Shown: positions 23,805 to 32,441 of the stretch, piece by piece | Layout of the letters: every line of letters starts with the position of its first letter | Numbering within the stretch: position 1 is the first letter of the stretch | Assembly (NCBI RefSeq): GCF_011059145.1 | Contig: NZ_JAALLT010000001.1 | Location: 355,250 to 419,249 of the forward strand | Direction: 5' to 3' | DNA: 64,000 bases | Source of the DNA: Halalkalibaculum roseum | Lineage (GTDB): Bacteria; Bacteroidota; Rhodothermia; Balneolales; Balneolaceae | Made by a program: the position numbers and the translations under genes | Notes under the pieces: model-generated | The model's database searches: none | The model's input: the letters and a program-made list of their open reading frames with translations, nothing else | Told to the model about the DNA's origin: nothing

Positions 23805-24755
23805 TCAGTGTTCCATGATGTCATTGGCAATATGCTCGGCGTGCACGCGAGTGTTTTCGATGAAGAGTGAACTGGTATCCATGCCCCCGCACACCACACC
23901 GGCAACATAAACCCCTTTCCTATTGGTTTCCAAGGTTTGCTCATCGAAGACCGGCATTTTCTTTTCATCGTCAGTCAGCTCAATACCGAACTTTTTCATA
24001 AGGCTGAAGTTCGGTTTGTAGCCGGTCATGGCTAGCACAAAGTCATTGGCTATAGTTACTTCGCCATCAGGAGTGCCGAGAACCACCTCTTTGGGCTTAA
24101 TCTCTTTCACCTCCGTGTTGAAGTAGGCGGTAATCTCATTTTTCTTGATCCTGTTTTCAATGTCAGGTTTCACCCAGTATTTAACCGACTCCTTAATTTG
24201 CGGGTAGCGTACCGCAAGCGTTACGTTGGCATTGGTCCGGTAAGTTTCCAGGGCCGCATCCACCGCAGAGTTGCCGCCTCCAATCACCAGCACATTCTGC
24301 CAGGCATAGGGGTGGGCTTCATCATAATAGTGGGTGACCTTATCCAGGTCCTCACCGGGAATGTTCATCTTCTTGGCGATGTCATAAAAGCCGGTGGAGA
24401 CCACCACTTTATCAGCTTCATAGCTACCCTTGTCAGTCACTACGGTAAAATTACCGTCGCTGCCTTTTACATCCTGCACCTCTTCATAGACGTGAATATC
24501 CAGATTGTAACTCTCAGCTGCCCTGCGATAATATTCCAGGGCTTCCCGGCGTGTTGGCTTAGGCCCATGCGATATAAAGGGCACTCCTCCAATTTCCAAT
24601 CGTTCGGAGGTAGAGAAAAAGGTCATGTCTTTCGGGTAATGGAAGATGCTGTTGACCACACATCCCCGTTCAATGATTTTGGATTTTATTCCTTTCTGTT
24701 TGAGAGCAATTGCAGTGGCGAGCCCGATTGGACCGGCACCTATGATGATGACCAT
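23805..24755 (-). CDS. ypdA: YpdA-family putative bacillithiol disulfide reductase
   Basis: This 316-residue FAD/NADPH-dependent oxidoreductase has an N-terminal FAD fold (IIIGAGPIGLATAIALKQKG) and a second Rossmann motif for NADPH (NVLVIGGGNSAVDAAL) near residue 155. The segment FFSTSERLEIGGVPF is typical of YpdA. It lacks the CxxC of thioredoxin reductase, as YpdA does. Known members reduce oxidised bacillithiol in Firmicutes and are found in many Bacteroidota, so a bacillithiol redox cycle is likely here. It is a single gene 147 bases from the GWxTD gene on the same strand. Confidence 0.92.
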   Translation of the reverse strand: MVIIIGAGPIGLATAIALKQKGIKSKIIERGCVVNSIFHYPKDMTFFSTSERLEIGGVPFISHGPKPTRREALEYYRRAAESYNLDIHVYEEVQDVKGSDGNFTVVTDKGSYEADKVVVSTGFYDIAKKMNIPGEDLDKVTHYYDEAHPYAWQNVLVIGGGNSAVDAALETYRTNANVTLAVRYPQIKESVKYWVKPDIENRIKKNEITAYFNTEVKEIKPKEVVLGTPDGEVTIANDFVLAMTGYKPNFSLMKKFGIELTDDEKKMPVFDEQTLETNRKGVYVAGVVCGGMDTSSLFIENTRVHAEHIANDIMEH

Positions 24756-24841
24756 GTAGCTGTGCTTAATTTGGCGGTTTTAAACTTGTTTAGACAAATT
24801 ACCAAAACAAGGCAAAGTCCCGAACAGTTTCAATGATTAGT

Positions 24842-24873
24842 TGTTGAGTTGGTGAGTGGTTGAATTGGTGAGT
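24842..24873. repeat. Degenerate tract with 8-base period
   Basis: Units read GTTGAGTT, GGTGAGTG, GTTGAATT, GGTGAGTT. It lies between the GWxTD and YpdA genes. The period is 8 here rather than 7. Confidence 0.8.
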
Positions 24874-24902
24874 TGGGAAATTCGGGTTGCATTTTTGATC
24901 GG

Positions 24903-26768
24903 TTAATCGACAACCAACTCAATTTTGCGGGTTCTGACAAGCCGGTCTTCTCCTGTTTCACCGACGGGTCGGAATTCAAAAAAGAGATCGTAAGTACCGC
25001 TGCCCAGTTCTGACAAGGATAAAGCAAATAGTTGAGTGTTGCGATCGCTATTCAACTTATCATTGACGATTGTTACGCTGGGTTTGTCGCTTGGACGTTT
25101 ATTACCCAACAACCAGCGATGTTTCTCAAAATAGTAGGTAAAGGAGTAACCCTCTTCAGGTATATTATAAGCTTCGAAATAGACCATCAGATCGGTATTC
25201 GGTTCAAAGGTGCGATCAAGTGTGGGCGTGATGGGAACACGGGCATCATCGAATTCCTGCTCCAGTCCCAAAATAATATCACTGATCAACAAGGTATCCT
25301 CTTTGTTAAAAGATTCAGGCCAGGTCAGCTTTTTTCTTCCGGTGGTTGATACTATAGCCGAAGCTTTTTGGGTAACTTTTCCCGGGATGGTAACCCCGTA
25401 GTATGTAGTGTCTATGAGCTCCGAAGAATAAAAAGCGTTAAACTCGTTGAGTGGTTCTTCCAATAAATAGAGTGAAGGCACAGAAAGCAGGGAATCAGTT
25501 ACTTTTTTGGGATCCTCAATATTTGCCGCGAGATTCCAATTTTTATCATAAACCGAAATTCTGTTGCTTAAAAAGAGCGATTCCTTATTCTTCATATGTT
25601 CGTTAGTGGGGTTAGGCTGTAAGGCCAGTACAATCTGTTGCTTCCCGTCCTGGGCAAGGAAACGATAGATCTCTTGTTGTGTGGACAGGATTCCATTTTC
25701 GGTTACTGCTGTTGTTTTGCTGCCCGGTGCAGCCATCAGATTGTTATTGATCTGTACCCTAGAAAGCGGATCGGCGATGAAGGGAGCCTGTATAAATTTG
25801 TTGGTTCCTGAGTAACCGATACTGTAGGCACTCAGACTGGTCTGCATACTTGAATACATATTGCTAAAATGAGTATGAAGAGGGGCCAATTGCTGGTAAA
25901 CGCCATATTGAGCGACGTTTTTTGAAAGTTTACGCATTGTGCTTTGATTTCGAAATCCTGATGCACCCAGCTGAACCCTAATATTCTCCGGTATCAGTTC
26001 CATAGGACTTTTGCGCAATCCATATTCTCCCCATCCATCTCTTTCACCGAAAAGCAGGAAAAAATCATCTCCCAGCTCGGAGTACTCCCAAATTTCAATA
26101 TCTGACTGGATCACATTTCCCAGCTCAAAATCAAATGTTTCGCCCTCAGGACCTATAACCAAATTCAATCGCAGGGTTTTTAATGTTCTACTATCAGGCA
26201 TTCCCAGGCGGACATAGTATACTCCACGTTCATCAGTTCCATAGGGAGGCTCTTTAGTTATGGTAAAGTTGTTCCGTGCATAATGTATGCGCTGCCAATG
26301 TTCTATGAGGCGTTCGTTTTCCTTTGTTGATACATAGGGGTCATTTATCTCCCAAAATCCGACAATATTTTGTAAAGCTTGTCGGTCCTCATTCTCAATG
26401 AGTTCCTTCCATCTCTTCTGTAAGGAATCCGGTAGCAACGGTTTTATCCTTTCGAACTCAGAGAGTATTGTTTCTTTCTCACTGCTAAAATCCGCGTTTC
26501 TCAAGCTCCAATAATAAAAATCGGTAGCCAGCTGGTAAAATCGCTGGGCATCACGTTTGCTGACTTCTGATAAGAGATCTACAGAAAGCTGCAGGTCGCT
26601 TTCCCCGGCTGACCAACAGATGTTGGCTTGGTTTATGTAAATACCCAGCGAATCTACAGAACTTGTCTGGGCATTGGCTACTTCAGTGTTAGGAATAACT
26701 GTGAGTAAAACAGGTATTAGTAATACCAGCGAAAACCTTAGCTTGACTGAGCGTCGCTCTTGTAACAT
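24903..26768 (-). CDS. GWxTD domain-containing exported protein
   Basis: This 621-residue protein has a signal peptide (LVLLIPVLLTVIPNTEVANA). Residues 110-260 hold the GWxTD region: a Pro-rich start (FWEINDPYVSTKENERLIEHW), the YGTDERG variant of the GWxTD motif, then VYYVRLGMPDS. The rest is beta-rich with no catalytic motif, and the C-terminal 100 residues resemble a beta-sandwich (LSELGSGTYDLFFEF). GWxTD proteins occur mainly in Bacteroidota and relatives; their role is unknown. The N-terminal helical section resembles TPR. It is probably periplasmic. It is 88 bases downstream of the hydrolase at 26857 on the same strand, so an operon is possible. Confidence 0.85.
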   Translation of the reverse strand: MLQERRSVKLRFSLVLLIPVLLTVIPNTEVANAQTSSVDSLGIYINQANICWSAGESDLQLSVDLLSEVSKRDAQRFYQLATDFYYWSLRNADFSSEKETILSEFERIKPLLPDSLQKRWKELIENEDRQALQNIVGFWEINDPYVSTKENERLIEHWQRIHYARNNFTITKEPPYGTDERGVYYVRLGMPDSRTLKTLRLNLVIGPEGETFDFELGNVIQSDIEIWEYSELGDDFFLLFGERDGWGEYGLRKSPMELIPENIRVQLGASGFRNQSTMRKLSKNVAQYGVYQQLAPLHTHFSNMYSSMQTSLSAYSIGYSGTNKFIQAPFIADPLSRVQINNNLMAAPGSKTTAVTENGILSTQQEIYRFLAQDGKQQIVLALQPNPTNEHMKNKESLFLSNRISVYDKNWNLAANIEDPKKVTDSLLSVPSLYLLEEPLNEFNAFYSSELIDTTYYGVTIPGKVTQKASAIVSTTGRKKLTWPESFNKEDTLLISDIILGLEQEFDDARVPITPTLDRTFEPNTDLMVYFEAYNIPEEGYSFTYYFEKHRWLLGNKRPSDKPSVTIVNDKLNSDRNTQLFALSLSELGSGTYDLFFEFRPVGETGEDRLVRTRKIELVVD

Positions 26769-26856
26769 GATTGGAAAACTTTAGATTATACCCTAGCACT
26801 TAAAGTACCATGCTCTTTGATGAACGAAATAGCATATTCATGTGAAGATTAGTCGT

Positions 26857-27813
26857 TTACAGCACTTTATGCAAATATTCAATAATCACATAGTTTAGCC
26901 AGCCTCGCGGTTCGCTGCGGAAGCCGACATGCCCGCCTTCGTCTGTTATCACATAATCCAGTACCGGGTTCTCCCTGATTTTATCCACGGGCATACCGGA
27001 AATAGGACAAAGTGGATCCTGATCACTGTGTATCAGCAGGGCCGGCTTGCGGATGTCTGAGACGAATTTTCGGGCGGAGCAGCGGGCATAGTAGTCCTCT
27101 GCATCCGCAAATCCATGAACTTTGGAGGTGACCTGGTCGTCAAAATCGTAGAGTGTTGATCCCGTAAACCGCGGAAGATCCGGGTATTGCCGGCGCTTTT
27201 CATCCAGCTTCCTTCGCAAGGTTCTCAAAAACCGGTAATCATAGACACGGTTAAAGCCCTGTGATAGATTGATTGAGCCCAGACGCAGATCATAAGGTAC
27301 AGAAACCGCAACGGCAGCATCGGCAGGATGACGGTCCATCTCTTCACCCAGCGATTTGAGCAGGGCATTCGCCCCCAGAGAGAAACCGGCTGCACCGATC
27401 TTCTTTCCCGGAAAAGTTTTCTGAATCCACTTAAAGAAGGTAGCATAGTCTTTGGTTTCCCCGGAGTGGTAAAAGCGAGGTTGTCGGTTCAGCCTGGAAC
27501 CGCAGCTTCGGAAGTTCAGGGCTGCTACCGAGAACCCCACTTCCTTCAGGTCTGCAGCCAGCTCGGTCATGTAGTAGCGTTCCGTGGATCCTTCCAGTCC
27601 GTGAAAGAGGGCAATAACCGGGTTGTCATTCTCCTGGTCAATGACATCAATTTCCAGGAAGTCGTCATCAGGAGTAGTTATTTCCACCCGTTTTTGATAG
27701 GGAGGATGCACGCCGTCCAGAAAGGAGCAGGCAATGGTATGCACATGTCCATTCATACACCACGAAGGCGAACGAAACGCAGGAATATCGTGCAAGCTAC
27801 TGGTTAAAATCAT
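26857..27813 (-). CDS. YheT-family alpha/beta hydrolase
   Basis: This 318-residue cytosolic alpha/beta hydrolase has the family opening NGHVHTIACSF. The oxyanion segment is ALFHGLEGS, the nucleophile elbow GFSLGAN holds Ser145, the acid is Asp266 (HSDQDPLCP), and the catalytic His is 295 (EGGHVGF). All three triad residues are present and the length is normal. YheT proteins are thought to be esterases or lipases of unknown physiological substrate. It precedes the GWxTD gene and its upstream gap contains a CACAGAT inverted repeat. Confidence 0.92.
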   Translation of the reverse strand: MILTSSLHDIPAFRSPSWCMNGHVHTIACSFLDGVHPPYQKRVEITTPDDDFLEIDVIDQENDNPVIALFHGLEGSTERYYMTELAADLKEVGFSVAALNFRSCGSRLNRQPRFYHSGETKDYATFFKWIQKTFPGKKIGAAGFSLGANALLKSLGEEMDRHPADAAVAVSVPYDLRLGSINLSQGFNRVYDYRFLRTLRRKLDEKRRQYPDLPRFTGSTLYDFDDQVTSKVHGFADAEDYYARCSARKFVSDIRKPALLIHSDQDPLCPISGMPVDKIRENPVLDYVITDEGGHVGFRSEPRGWLNYVIIEYLHKVL

Positions 27814-27846
27814 GGAACTAAAATAATAGCTTACTATGAAAGGTAA

Positions 27847-27931
27847 AATAGAACACGGAAACCACAGATTGTTTCGGATTAATTCTACAATCTGTGAAAA
27901 TTGGTTGCATCAGTGTCATCTGTGTTCTATT
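27847..27931. repeat. Nested inverted repeat of the CACAGAT phrase
   Basis: The outer arms AATAGAACAC (27847-27856) and GTGTTCTATT (27922-27931) are perfect. The inner arms CACAGATTGT (27863-27872) and ACAATCTGTG (27887-27896) are also perfect. The element lies between divergent genes and just upstream of the thioesterase promoter. Confidence 0.8.
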
Positions 27932-27948
27932 CATTAGGGATCATTTCG

Positions 27949-27956
27949 TATCTTTG
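27949..27956 (+). promoter_or_regulatory. Probable -7 box of the thioesterase gene
   Basis: TATCTTTG matches TANNTTTG and lies 38 bases before the ATG. No good TTG is seen at the -33 distance, so this rests on the -7 box alone. Confidence 0.4.
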
Positions 27957-27994
27957 GTCCAAAATATTTTCAAGATTATCAATTTAAGCTACAG

Positions 27995-28537
27995 ATGACC
28001 AATAGATTTGACGAAACACCGACCGTATCGACCGATTCGAGCAAGAAAACCGTAGCAGCTTCCCGTGTACGTATGAATGAGCTTGTGATGCCCAATGATA
28101 CCAATCCGCTTGGCAACCTGATGGGTGGCCGCTTGCTGCAGTGGATGGACGTCTGCTCTGCCATCTCTTCCCAGCGCCACTGCAATCGGAATGTGGTGAC
28201 GGTATCCGTAGATAACGTAGAGTTTAAAAGTGCTATCAAACTCGGTGAGGTGGTAGTGATTGAAGCAGAAGTGACCCGGGCTTTCAACTCCTCCATGGAG
28301 GTGGCCATGCAGGTTTGGGCAGAGAACATGCGTACAGGAGAACGGCGACTCTGCACAACCTCTTTTTACACCTTTGTGTCGGTGGATGCTGACGGACGTC
28401 CGGTACCGGTACCCAAGATTATCCCGGAAAGCGATTTTGAAAAGGAGCGATACGAACAGGCAGAAGACCGGCGCAGCATGCGACTGAAGATCTCCGAGCA
28501 GAATAAAGAGGCCCAGAAGAAGAGCAAGTCGAATTAA
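27995..28537 (+). CDS. Acyl-CoA thioesterase (hotdog fold, YciA/ACOT type)
   Basis: This is a 180-residue thioesterase. It carries the hotdog signature NPLGNLMGGRLLQWMD, with Asp52 as the likely catalytic residue, then SVDNVEFKSAIKLGEVVVIEA. It should hydrolyse acyl-CoA to free acid and CoA in the cytosol; chain-length preference cannot be read. The Lys/Glu-rich C-terminal tail (after about 150) is a charged helix. The next gene, exopolyphosphatase, starts 58 bases downstream with its own -7-like box. Confidence 0.92.
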   Translation: MTNRFDETPTVSTDSSKKTVAASRVRMNELVMPNDTNPLGNLMGGRLLQWMDVCSAISSQRHCNRNVVTVSVDNVEFKSAIKLGEVVVIEAEVTRAFNSSMEVAMQVWAENMRTGERRLCTTSFYTFVSVDADGRPVPVPKIIPESDFEKERYEQAEDRRSMRLKISEQNKEAQKKSKSN

Positions 28538-28558
28538 ATAGAAGGGTTTAAAAATTGG

Positions 28559-28566
28559 TATATTTG
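28559..28566 (+). promoter_or_regulatory. Probable -7 box of the exopolyphosphatase gene
   Basis: TATATTTG matches the Bacteroidota -7 consensus and lies 29 bases before the ATG at 28596. The -33 element is not convincing. Confidence 0.4.
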
Positions 28567-28595
28567 GTCTATTGATTACTTAACTTATTGCATCT

Positions 28596-30221
28596 ATGAC
28601 TGAACAATCAGTTAACGGTAAGCCCGCCAAGCGCATCGCAGCCCTGGACCTAGGCACCAACTCCTTCCACGTGGTGCTGGTTGACATCTACCCCGACGGC
28701 AGTTTCCGAACGGTCGATAAGCTCAAAGAGATGGTCATTCTTGCCGAGAAAGGAATGGATAACCGGTTGAGCGAGGACGCCATGGATAGAGGGCTGGCTG
28801 CTTTAAAGAAAATCAAAATCCTTTGTGACAGCCAGGGTGTGGAGCGGATCCTGGCCTATGCTACCAGCGCCATCCGGGAGGCGGAAAACGGCGGGGAGTT
28901 CATTCAGCGTGTGATCGACGAAGTAGGCATCAAACCATTAGCCATTTCCGGGCAGATGGAGGCCAAACTCATCGGACATGCGGTTCGCCACTCGGTCTCT
29001 ATAGGGAATAAACCGGTACTAATGGTAGATATTGGTGGAGGGAGCGTTGAATTTATTGTGGCCAATAATGTTGAGTTTTTCTACTCAGTCAGTAAAAAGC
29101 TGGGAGTAGCACGGATGGCCGCACGTTTCGTAGATCATGATCCCATCAGCAAGGAAGAGATCAACAAATTAAAACAGCACTTTAAACAGGAACTGATGGA
29201 TGTGGCGGCAGTGCTGAAAGAGTTTAATGTCGACACCATCATCGGCTCGTCGGGTACCATGGAAAATATTGCCGCGATGATAGCCGATCGAAATTCGCTT
29301 ACTGCCTCGATGACTCTAAATGAGCTGCAGTTTTCCGCTAAGGAGTTCAAGAAATTTAATAAATCCTTTCTGAAGCTCGACCGGACCCAGAGATTGAAAG
29401 AAGACGAGCTGGAAGAAAAGCGTGTGGATATTATTGCGCCCGGCATGGTACTGCTCGATTACCTGATTCGCACATTCAATATTGAACAGGTCAAGATTTC
29501 GGAGTCAGCCCTGAGAGAAGGTATGGTGCTTCACTACATTAAGAATGAAAAGAATAATCTGGACCTGGAGTTACATGCCAGTTTTTCCGATCCGCGTCGT
29601 CGAAGTGTCTATGAGCTGCTGAGAAAGTGCGACTGGCATGAAGAACATTCCGTCCATGTTTCGAAAATGGCCCTCAAACTATTTGATGAACTCAGAGAAG
29701 AGTTGGAACTCCCGGAAACGGATCGCGAGTTGCTGGAGTATGCCACCTATATGCATGATATCGGCTATTACATATCTCATAGAAAGCATCACAAGCATGC
29801 CCTGTACATCATTCGTAATGCCGACCTGAAAGGTTTTAAGGAGGATGAAATTGACATCATGGCCAATGTGGCACGATATCATAGACGTTCTACACCCAAA
29901 AAGAGACACAAGCGCTACCGCAAATTGGATAAGGAACTGAAGGACAGGGTGAAGAAACTTTCCGGCATCCTGCGTGTTGCCGACGGACTCGACCGCAGCC
30001 ACTATCAGAATGTGCAGAAGATGGAAATAGTGAATAATGAGGATGATATCACGCTGCTCATCACCACGCAGAGTGATCCGGAACTGGAAATCTGGGGTGC
30101 CATGCGGAAAAGCTATCTATTTGAAGAGGTGACCGGCAAGAGCCTGCAAATACATCGCAAAGAGATGGGAGAAGTTATTGAGATGACACAGCCGGATCCA
30201 TTTCCGGAGCGGAAATCCTGA
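28596..30221 (+). CDS. ppx: Exopolyphosphatase / guanosine pentaphosphate phosphohydrolase (Ppx/GppA) with HD domain
   Basis: This 541-residue enzyme of the ASKHA fold hydrolyses inorganic polyphosphate or pppGpp. The phosphate-1 motif is IAALDLGTNSFHVVLVD and the phosphate-2 motif is VLMVDIGGGSVEFIV. Residues 1-310 form the Ppx/GppA domain. Residues about 320-520 form an HD-type helical domain with His387-Asp388 (YMHDIGYY) and HHKHALYIIRNADL. The length fits long Ppx enzymes. Whether it favours polyphosphate or pppGpp cannot be told. No ppk gene is in the window. Confidence 0.93.
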   Translation: MTEQSVNGKPAKRIAALDLGTNSFHVVLVDIYPDGSFRTVDKLKEMVILAEKGMDNRLSEDAMDRGLAALKKIKILCDSQGVERILAYATSAIREAENGGEFIQRVIDEVGIKPLAISGQMEAKLIGHAVRHSVSIGNKPVLMVDIGGGSVEFIVANNVEFFYSVSKKLGVARMAARFVDHDPISKEEINKLKQHFKQELMDVAAVLKEFNVDTIIGSSGTMENIAAMIADRNSLTASMTLNELQFSAKEFKKFNKSFLKLDRTQRLKEDELEEKRVDIIAPGMVLLDYLIRTFNIEQVKISESALREGMVLHYIKNEKNNLDLELHASFSDPRRRSVYELLRKCDWHEEHSVHVSKMALKLFDELREELELPETDRELLEYATYMHDIGYYISHRKHHKHALYIIRNADLKGFKEDEIDIMANVARYHRRSTPKKRHKRYRKLDKELKDRVKKLSGILRVADGLDRSHYQNVQKMEIVNNEDDITLLITTQSDPELEIWGAMRKSYLFEEVTGKSLQIHRKEMGEVIEMTQPDPFPERKS

Positions 30222-30326
30222 TAAACAAACCGGAAATTTTCATTTGATTGAGAACGTTTAGTTGAAGTTCTTTATAGCTTGTTATTTGTAAGACAGCCAC
30301 TATAGAAAAGTTAAATCCGTTTTTTC

Positions 30327-30992
30327 ATGAGTATCTTTTTGAAAGCTATCAGTTCTCCCAGAAAGCATCTTTTGGGCTTATTTCTAACAATTTTGGTAAG
30401 CATCTTTCTTTCATCGGCAGTCTTTGCTCAAGGCAGCGAATCGATGAAACAATCAGAGCGAATCAAACCGCTGCGCACAGATGTGGGTATCCTTGGACTG
30501 ACCGCAAACTTTAAGTGGTTGAATGATTTCACCTACATGGGCAACAAAGTGCTGGAATCCGATGACAATAACACGGAGCTGGAAATCGAATTCCGGGACG
30601 TTCGAACCATGTCACCGCGTGCCGCTATCGGCTTCCAGGTGCTGACCAGTTTTTATGCGGGAGGATCCGATTTGGGTGTAGGCAGCTGGGGACTTGGGCC
30701 TGTATTTCGTGCCTATCCATTGGCTTATAAGCTGGATCAATGGCAGCCTTACTTTCAAACTGACGCTCTATTTGGAAACAATATGGCCCTTGGAGAATTG
30801 TCAGACACCCGCAACGGCGGTGACGGATTCAGAGTCAGACTGGGACTTCGCGGTGGAATTGCTTACCGGTTTACCAACGAGTTTGGAATTTTCGTAGAGG
30901 GCGGCCCCGACTGGGAAAGCAGTCGTTTTTTCAAAGCCGACGCCCGTGCCTGGCAAATAAACTTTGGGATAGATCTGTATCGGTTTAATTGA
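30327..30992 (+). CDS. Putative small outer-membrane beta-barrel protein
   Basis: This 221-residue protein has a signal peptide (LGLFLTILVSIFLSSAVFAQ) and a mature part of alternating strands: VGILGLTANFKWL, AAIGFQVLTSFYAGG, GLRGGIAYRFTNEFGIFVEGG and an end INFGIDLYRFN. The pattern fits an eight-stranded OmpW/OprF-like barrel. No family is recognised and no neighbour suggests a role. It stands alone, ending ten bases before a 33-base hairpin repeat. Confidence 0.7.
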   Translation: MSIFLKAISSPRKHLLGLFLTILVSIFLSSAVFAQGSESMKQSERIKPLRTDVGILGLTANFKWLNDFTYMGNKVLESDDNNTELEIEFRDVRTMSPRAAIGFQVLTSFYAGGSDLGVGSWGLGPVFRAYPLAYKLDQWQPYFQTDALFGNNMALGELSDTRNGGDGFRVRLGLRGGIAYRFTNEFGIFVEGGPDWESSRFFKADARAWQINFGIDLYRFN

Positions 30993-31002
30993 GCCTTGTC
31001 AG

Positions 31003-31035
31003 AGGTTTAGTACACTTCCAAAGTGTACTAAACCT
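31003..31035. repeat. Short hairpin element, AGGTTTAGTACACTT family, copy 1
   Basis: The 15-base arms AGGTTTAGTACACTT and AAGTGTACTAAACCT are perfect complements around a CCA loop. Copies occur at 34270-34302 and 41274-41306. There is no U-run, so it is not a simple terminator. Confidence 0.9.
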
Positions 31036-31044
31036 AAGAAAGGA

Positions 31045-31089
31045 GACCTCTGTGAACCTCCGCGCTCCTCAGTGCAGCTCTGTGTTATA
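31045..31089. repeat. Degenerate tract with 10-base period (CTCTGTG words)
   Basis: Units read CCTCTGTGAA, CCTCCGCGCT, CCTCAGTGCA, GCTCTGTGTT. It ends just before the stop codon of the sugar dehydrogenase. Confidence 0.75.
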
Positions 31090-31096
31090 ATTTACT

Positions 31097-32266
31097 CTAT
31101 TCTTCAACAAGCTTATAAACATTCCCATCAAAGCTGCAGATATAAAGCTCATTATCGGCATCCGTTCCAAAAGAAGAGATATTCAGATCGGTATCCAACA
31201 ACTCACTGTTTGAAGGATTATCAATATCCGAAATATCCAGCGCCCAGATCCTGCCGGAACTGAAATCGCCGTAAATATAAAGCCCTGTGAGTCCACTAAG
31301 TGATGAACCCCGGTAGACATAGCCGCCGGTTATTGATTGGCCTTCACTATGGTCATATTCCCATATAGGGAGCGTCAGTCCTGACTGGTCACAACTACTG
31401 GAATTATAGCAATGGGCGCCCTCCATGATATTCCACCCATAGTTGTTCCCGCTTTCAATGAGGTCAATCTCTTCATACTGGTTTTGTCCCACATCAGCCG
31501 CAAAGAGACGGCCGTTGTCACTGTCAAAGCTAAAGCGCCATGGATTGCGCAGACCGTAGGCAAAGACTTCTTCCCGGTAGCCCTGGTTGTTTCCTACAAA
31601 AGGATTGTTTCCGGGAATGGCGTAGTTGTTTCCGTTTTGGGAACCGTCAACATCAATTCTTAAAATATTACCAAGCAGTGTAGAAGGATCTTGCCCATTA
31701 TTATCAGGGTCGCCACCCGATCCTCCGTCACCGGAAGCAATGTACAGGTAACCGTCAGGACCGAAAGCTAAATGTCCGCCATTGTGATTGCTATACGGCT
31801 GATCGTACTGCAAAATGAGAGTCTCGCTATTTGGATCGGCCTGGTCGGGATTACTACTGACCTCAAATCTGCTGATTATGGTATCCCCATTGCCATCGGT
31901 ATAGTTTACATAGAATAAACCGTTGTTTTCATAATTTGGGTGAAAGGCGAGACCCAACAGTCCGCGTTCGCCGCCCGAAGAAATTCTTCCGCTTATATCA
32001 AGAAAAATACTCGTGCTTGTTGTTGAAGCATCATTATCGAAGACACGGATCGTTCCGCTTTGTTCCACTACAAACAGCCGGGCGGATCCATCCCCGGCAT
32101 CTGTTATATATAACGGTTGAGAAAAGGAGAGATTCGGGAAAGCATCTTCGGTCTGATAGGTTACGGAACCGGGTGGGGGATTATTCCCATTCGGATCGGT
32201 GGGTTGATCGGAGCCTGAGCAGCCGATAAGTAATGACAGTGCTATAGTAATAATTAGCAGGCGCAT
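31097..32266 (-). CDS. PQQ-dependent sugar dehydrogenase family lipoprotein
   Basis: This 389-residue protein of the soluble aldose/sorbosone dehydrogenase (YliI/GDH-B) beta-propeller family has a lipobox (LLIGCSGS). Conserved family segments include GERGLLGLAFHPNY, NHNGGHLAFGPDGYLYIASGDGG, YGLRNPWRFSFD and GQNQYEEIDLI. The active His would be in NHNGGH. Such enzymes oxidise aldose sugars with PQQ and calcium in the periplasm, but many homologues have no proven cofactor and no pqq genes are in this window. The gene runs as a single unit 175 bases from gamma-glutamyltransferase on the same strand. Confidence 0.9.
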   Translation of the reverse strand: MRLLIITIALSLLIGCSGSDQPTDPNGNNPPPGSVTYQTEDAFPNLSFSQPLYITDAGDGSARLFVVEQSGTIRVFDNDASTTSTSIFLDISGRISSGGERGLLGLAFHPNYENNGLFYVNYTDGNGDTIISRFEVSSNPDQADPNSETLILQYDQPYSNHNGGHLAFGPDGYLYIASGDGGSGGDPDNNGQDPSTLLGNILRIDVDGSQNGNNYAIPGNNPFVGNNQGYREEVFAYGLRNPWRFSFDSDNGRLFAADVGQNQYEEIDLIESGNNYGWNIMEGAHCYNSSSCDQSGLTLPIWEYDHSEGQSITGGYVYRGSSLSGLTGLYIYGDFSSGRIWALDISDIDNPSNSELLDTDLNISSFGTDADNELYICSFDGNVYKLVEE

Positions 32267-32356
32267 AGGACAAGGGTGGTCAATTAACAGGTATAGTGTA
32301 TGCTTCTCTCTAACTGTTTATAACTTTTTCCGGGTAATTTAGTTCCTGATGCTATT

Positions 32357-32420
32357 TCACAGAGGTACACAGAGGATACTCAGTGTACCTCTGTGCTACT
32401 CTGTGAGCCTCTGTGTAATA
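32357..32420. repeat. Degenerate tract with 10-base period, inverted about its centre
   Basis: The left half has CACAGAGGTA, CACAGAGGAT; the right half has TACCTCTGTG, CTACTCTGTG, AGCCTCTGTG. The halves are complementary and could fold into a hairpin. Confidence 0.85.
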
Positions 32421-32441
32421 ACCTTTTATTGGCAATCAAGG

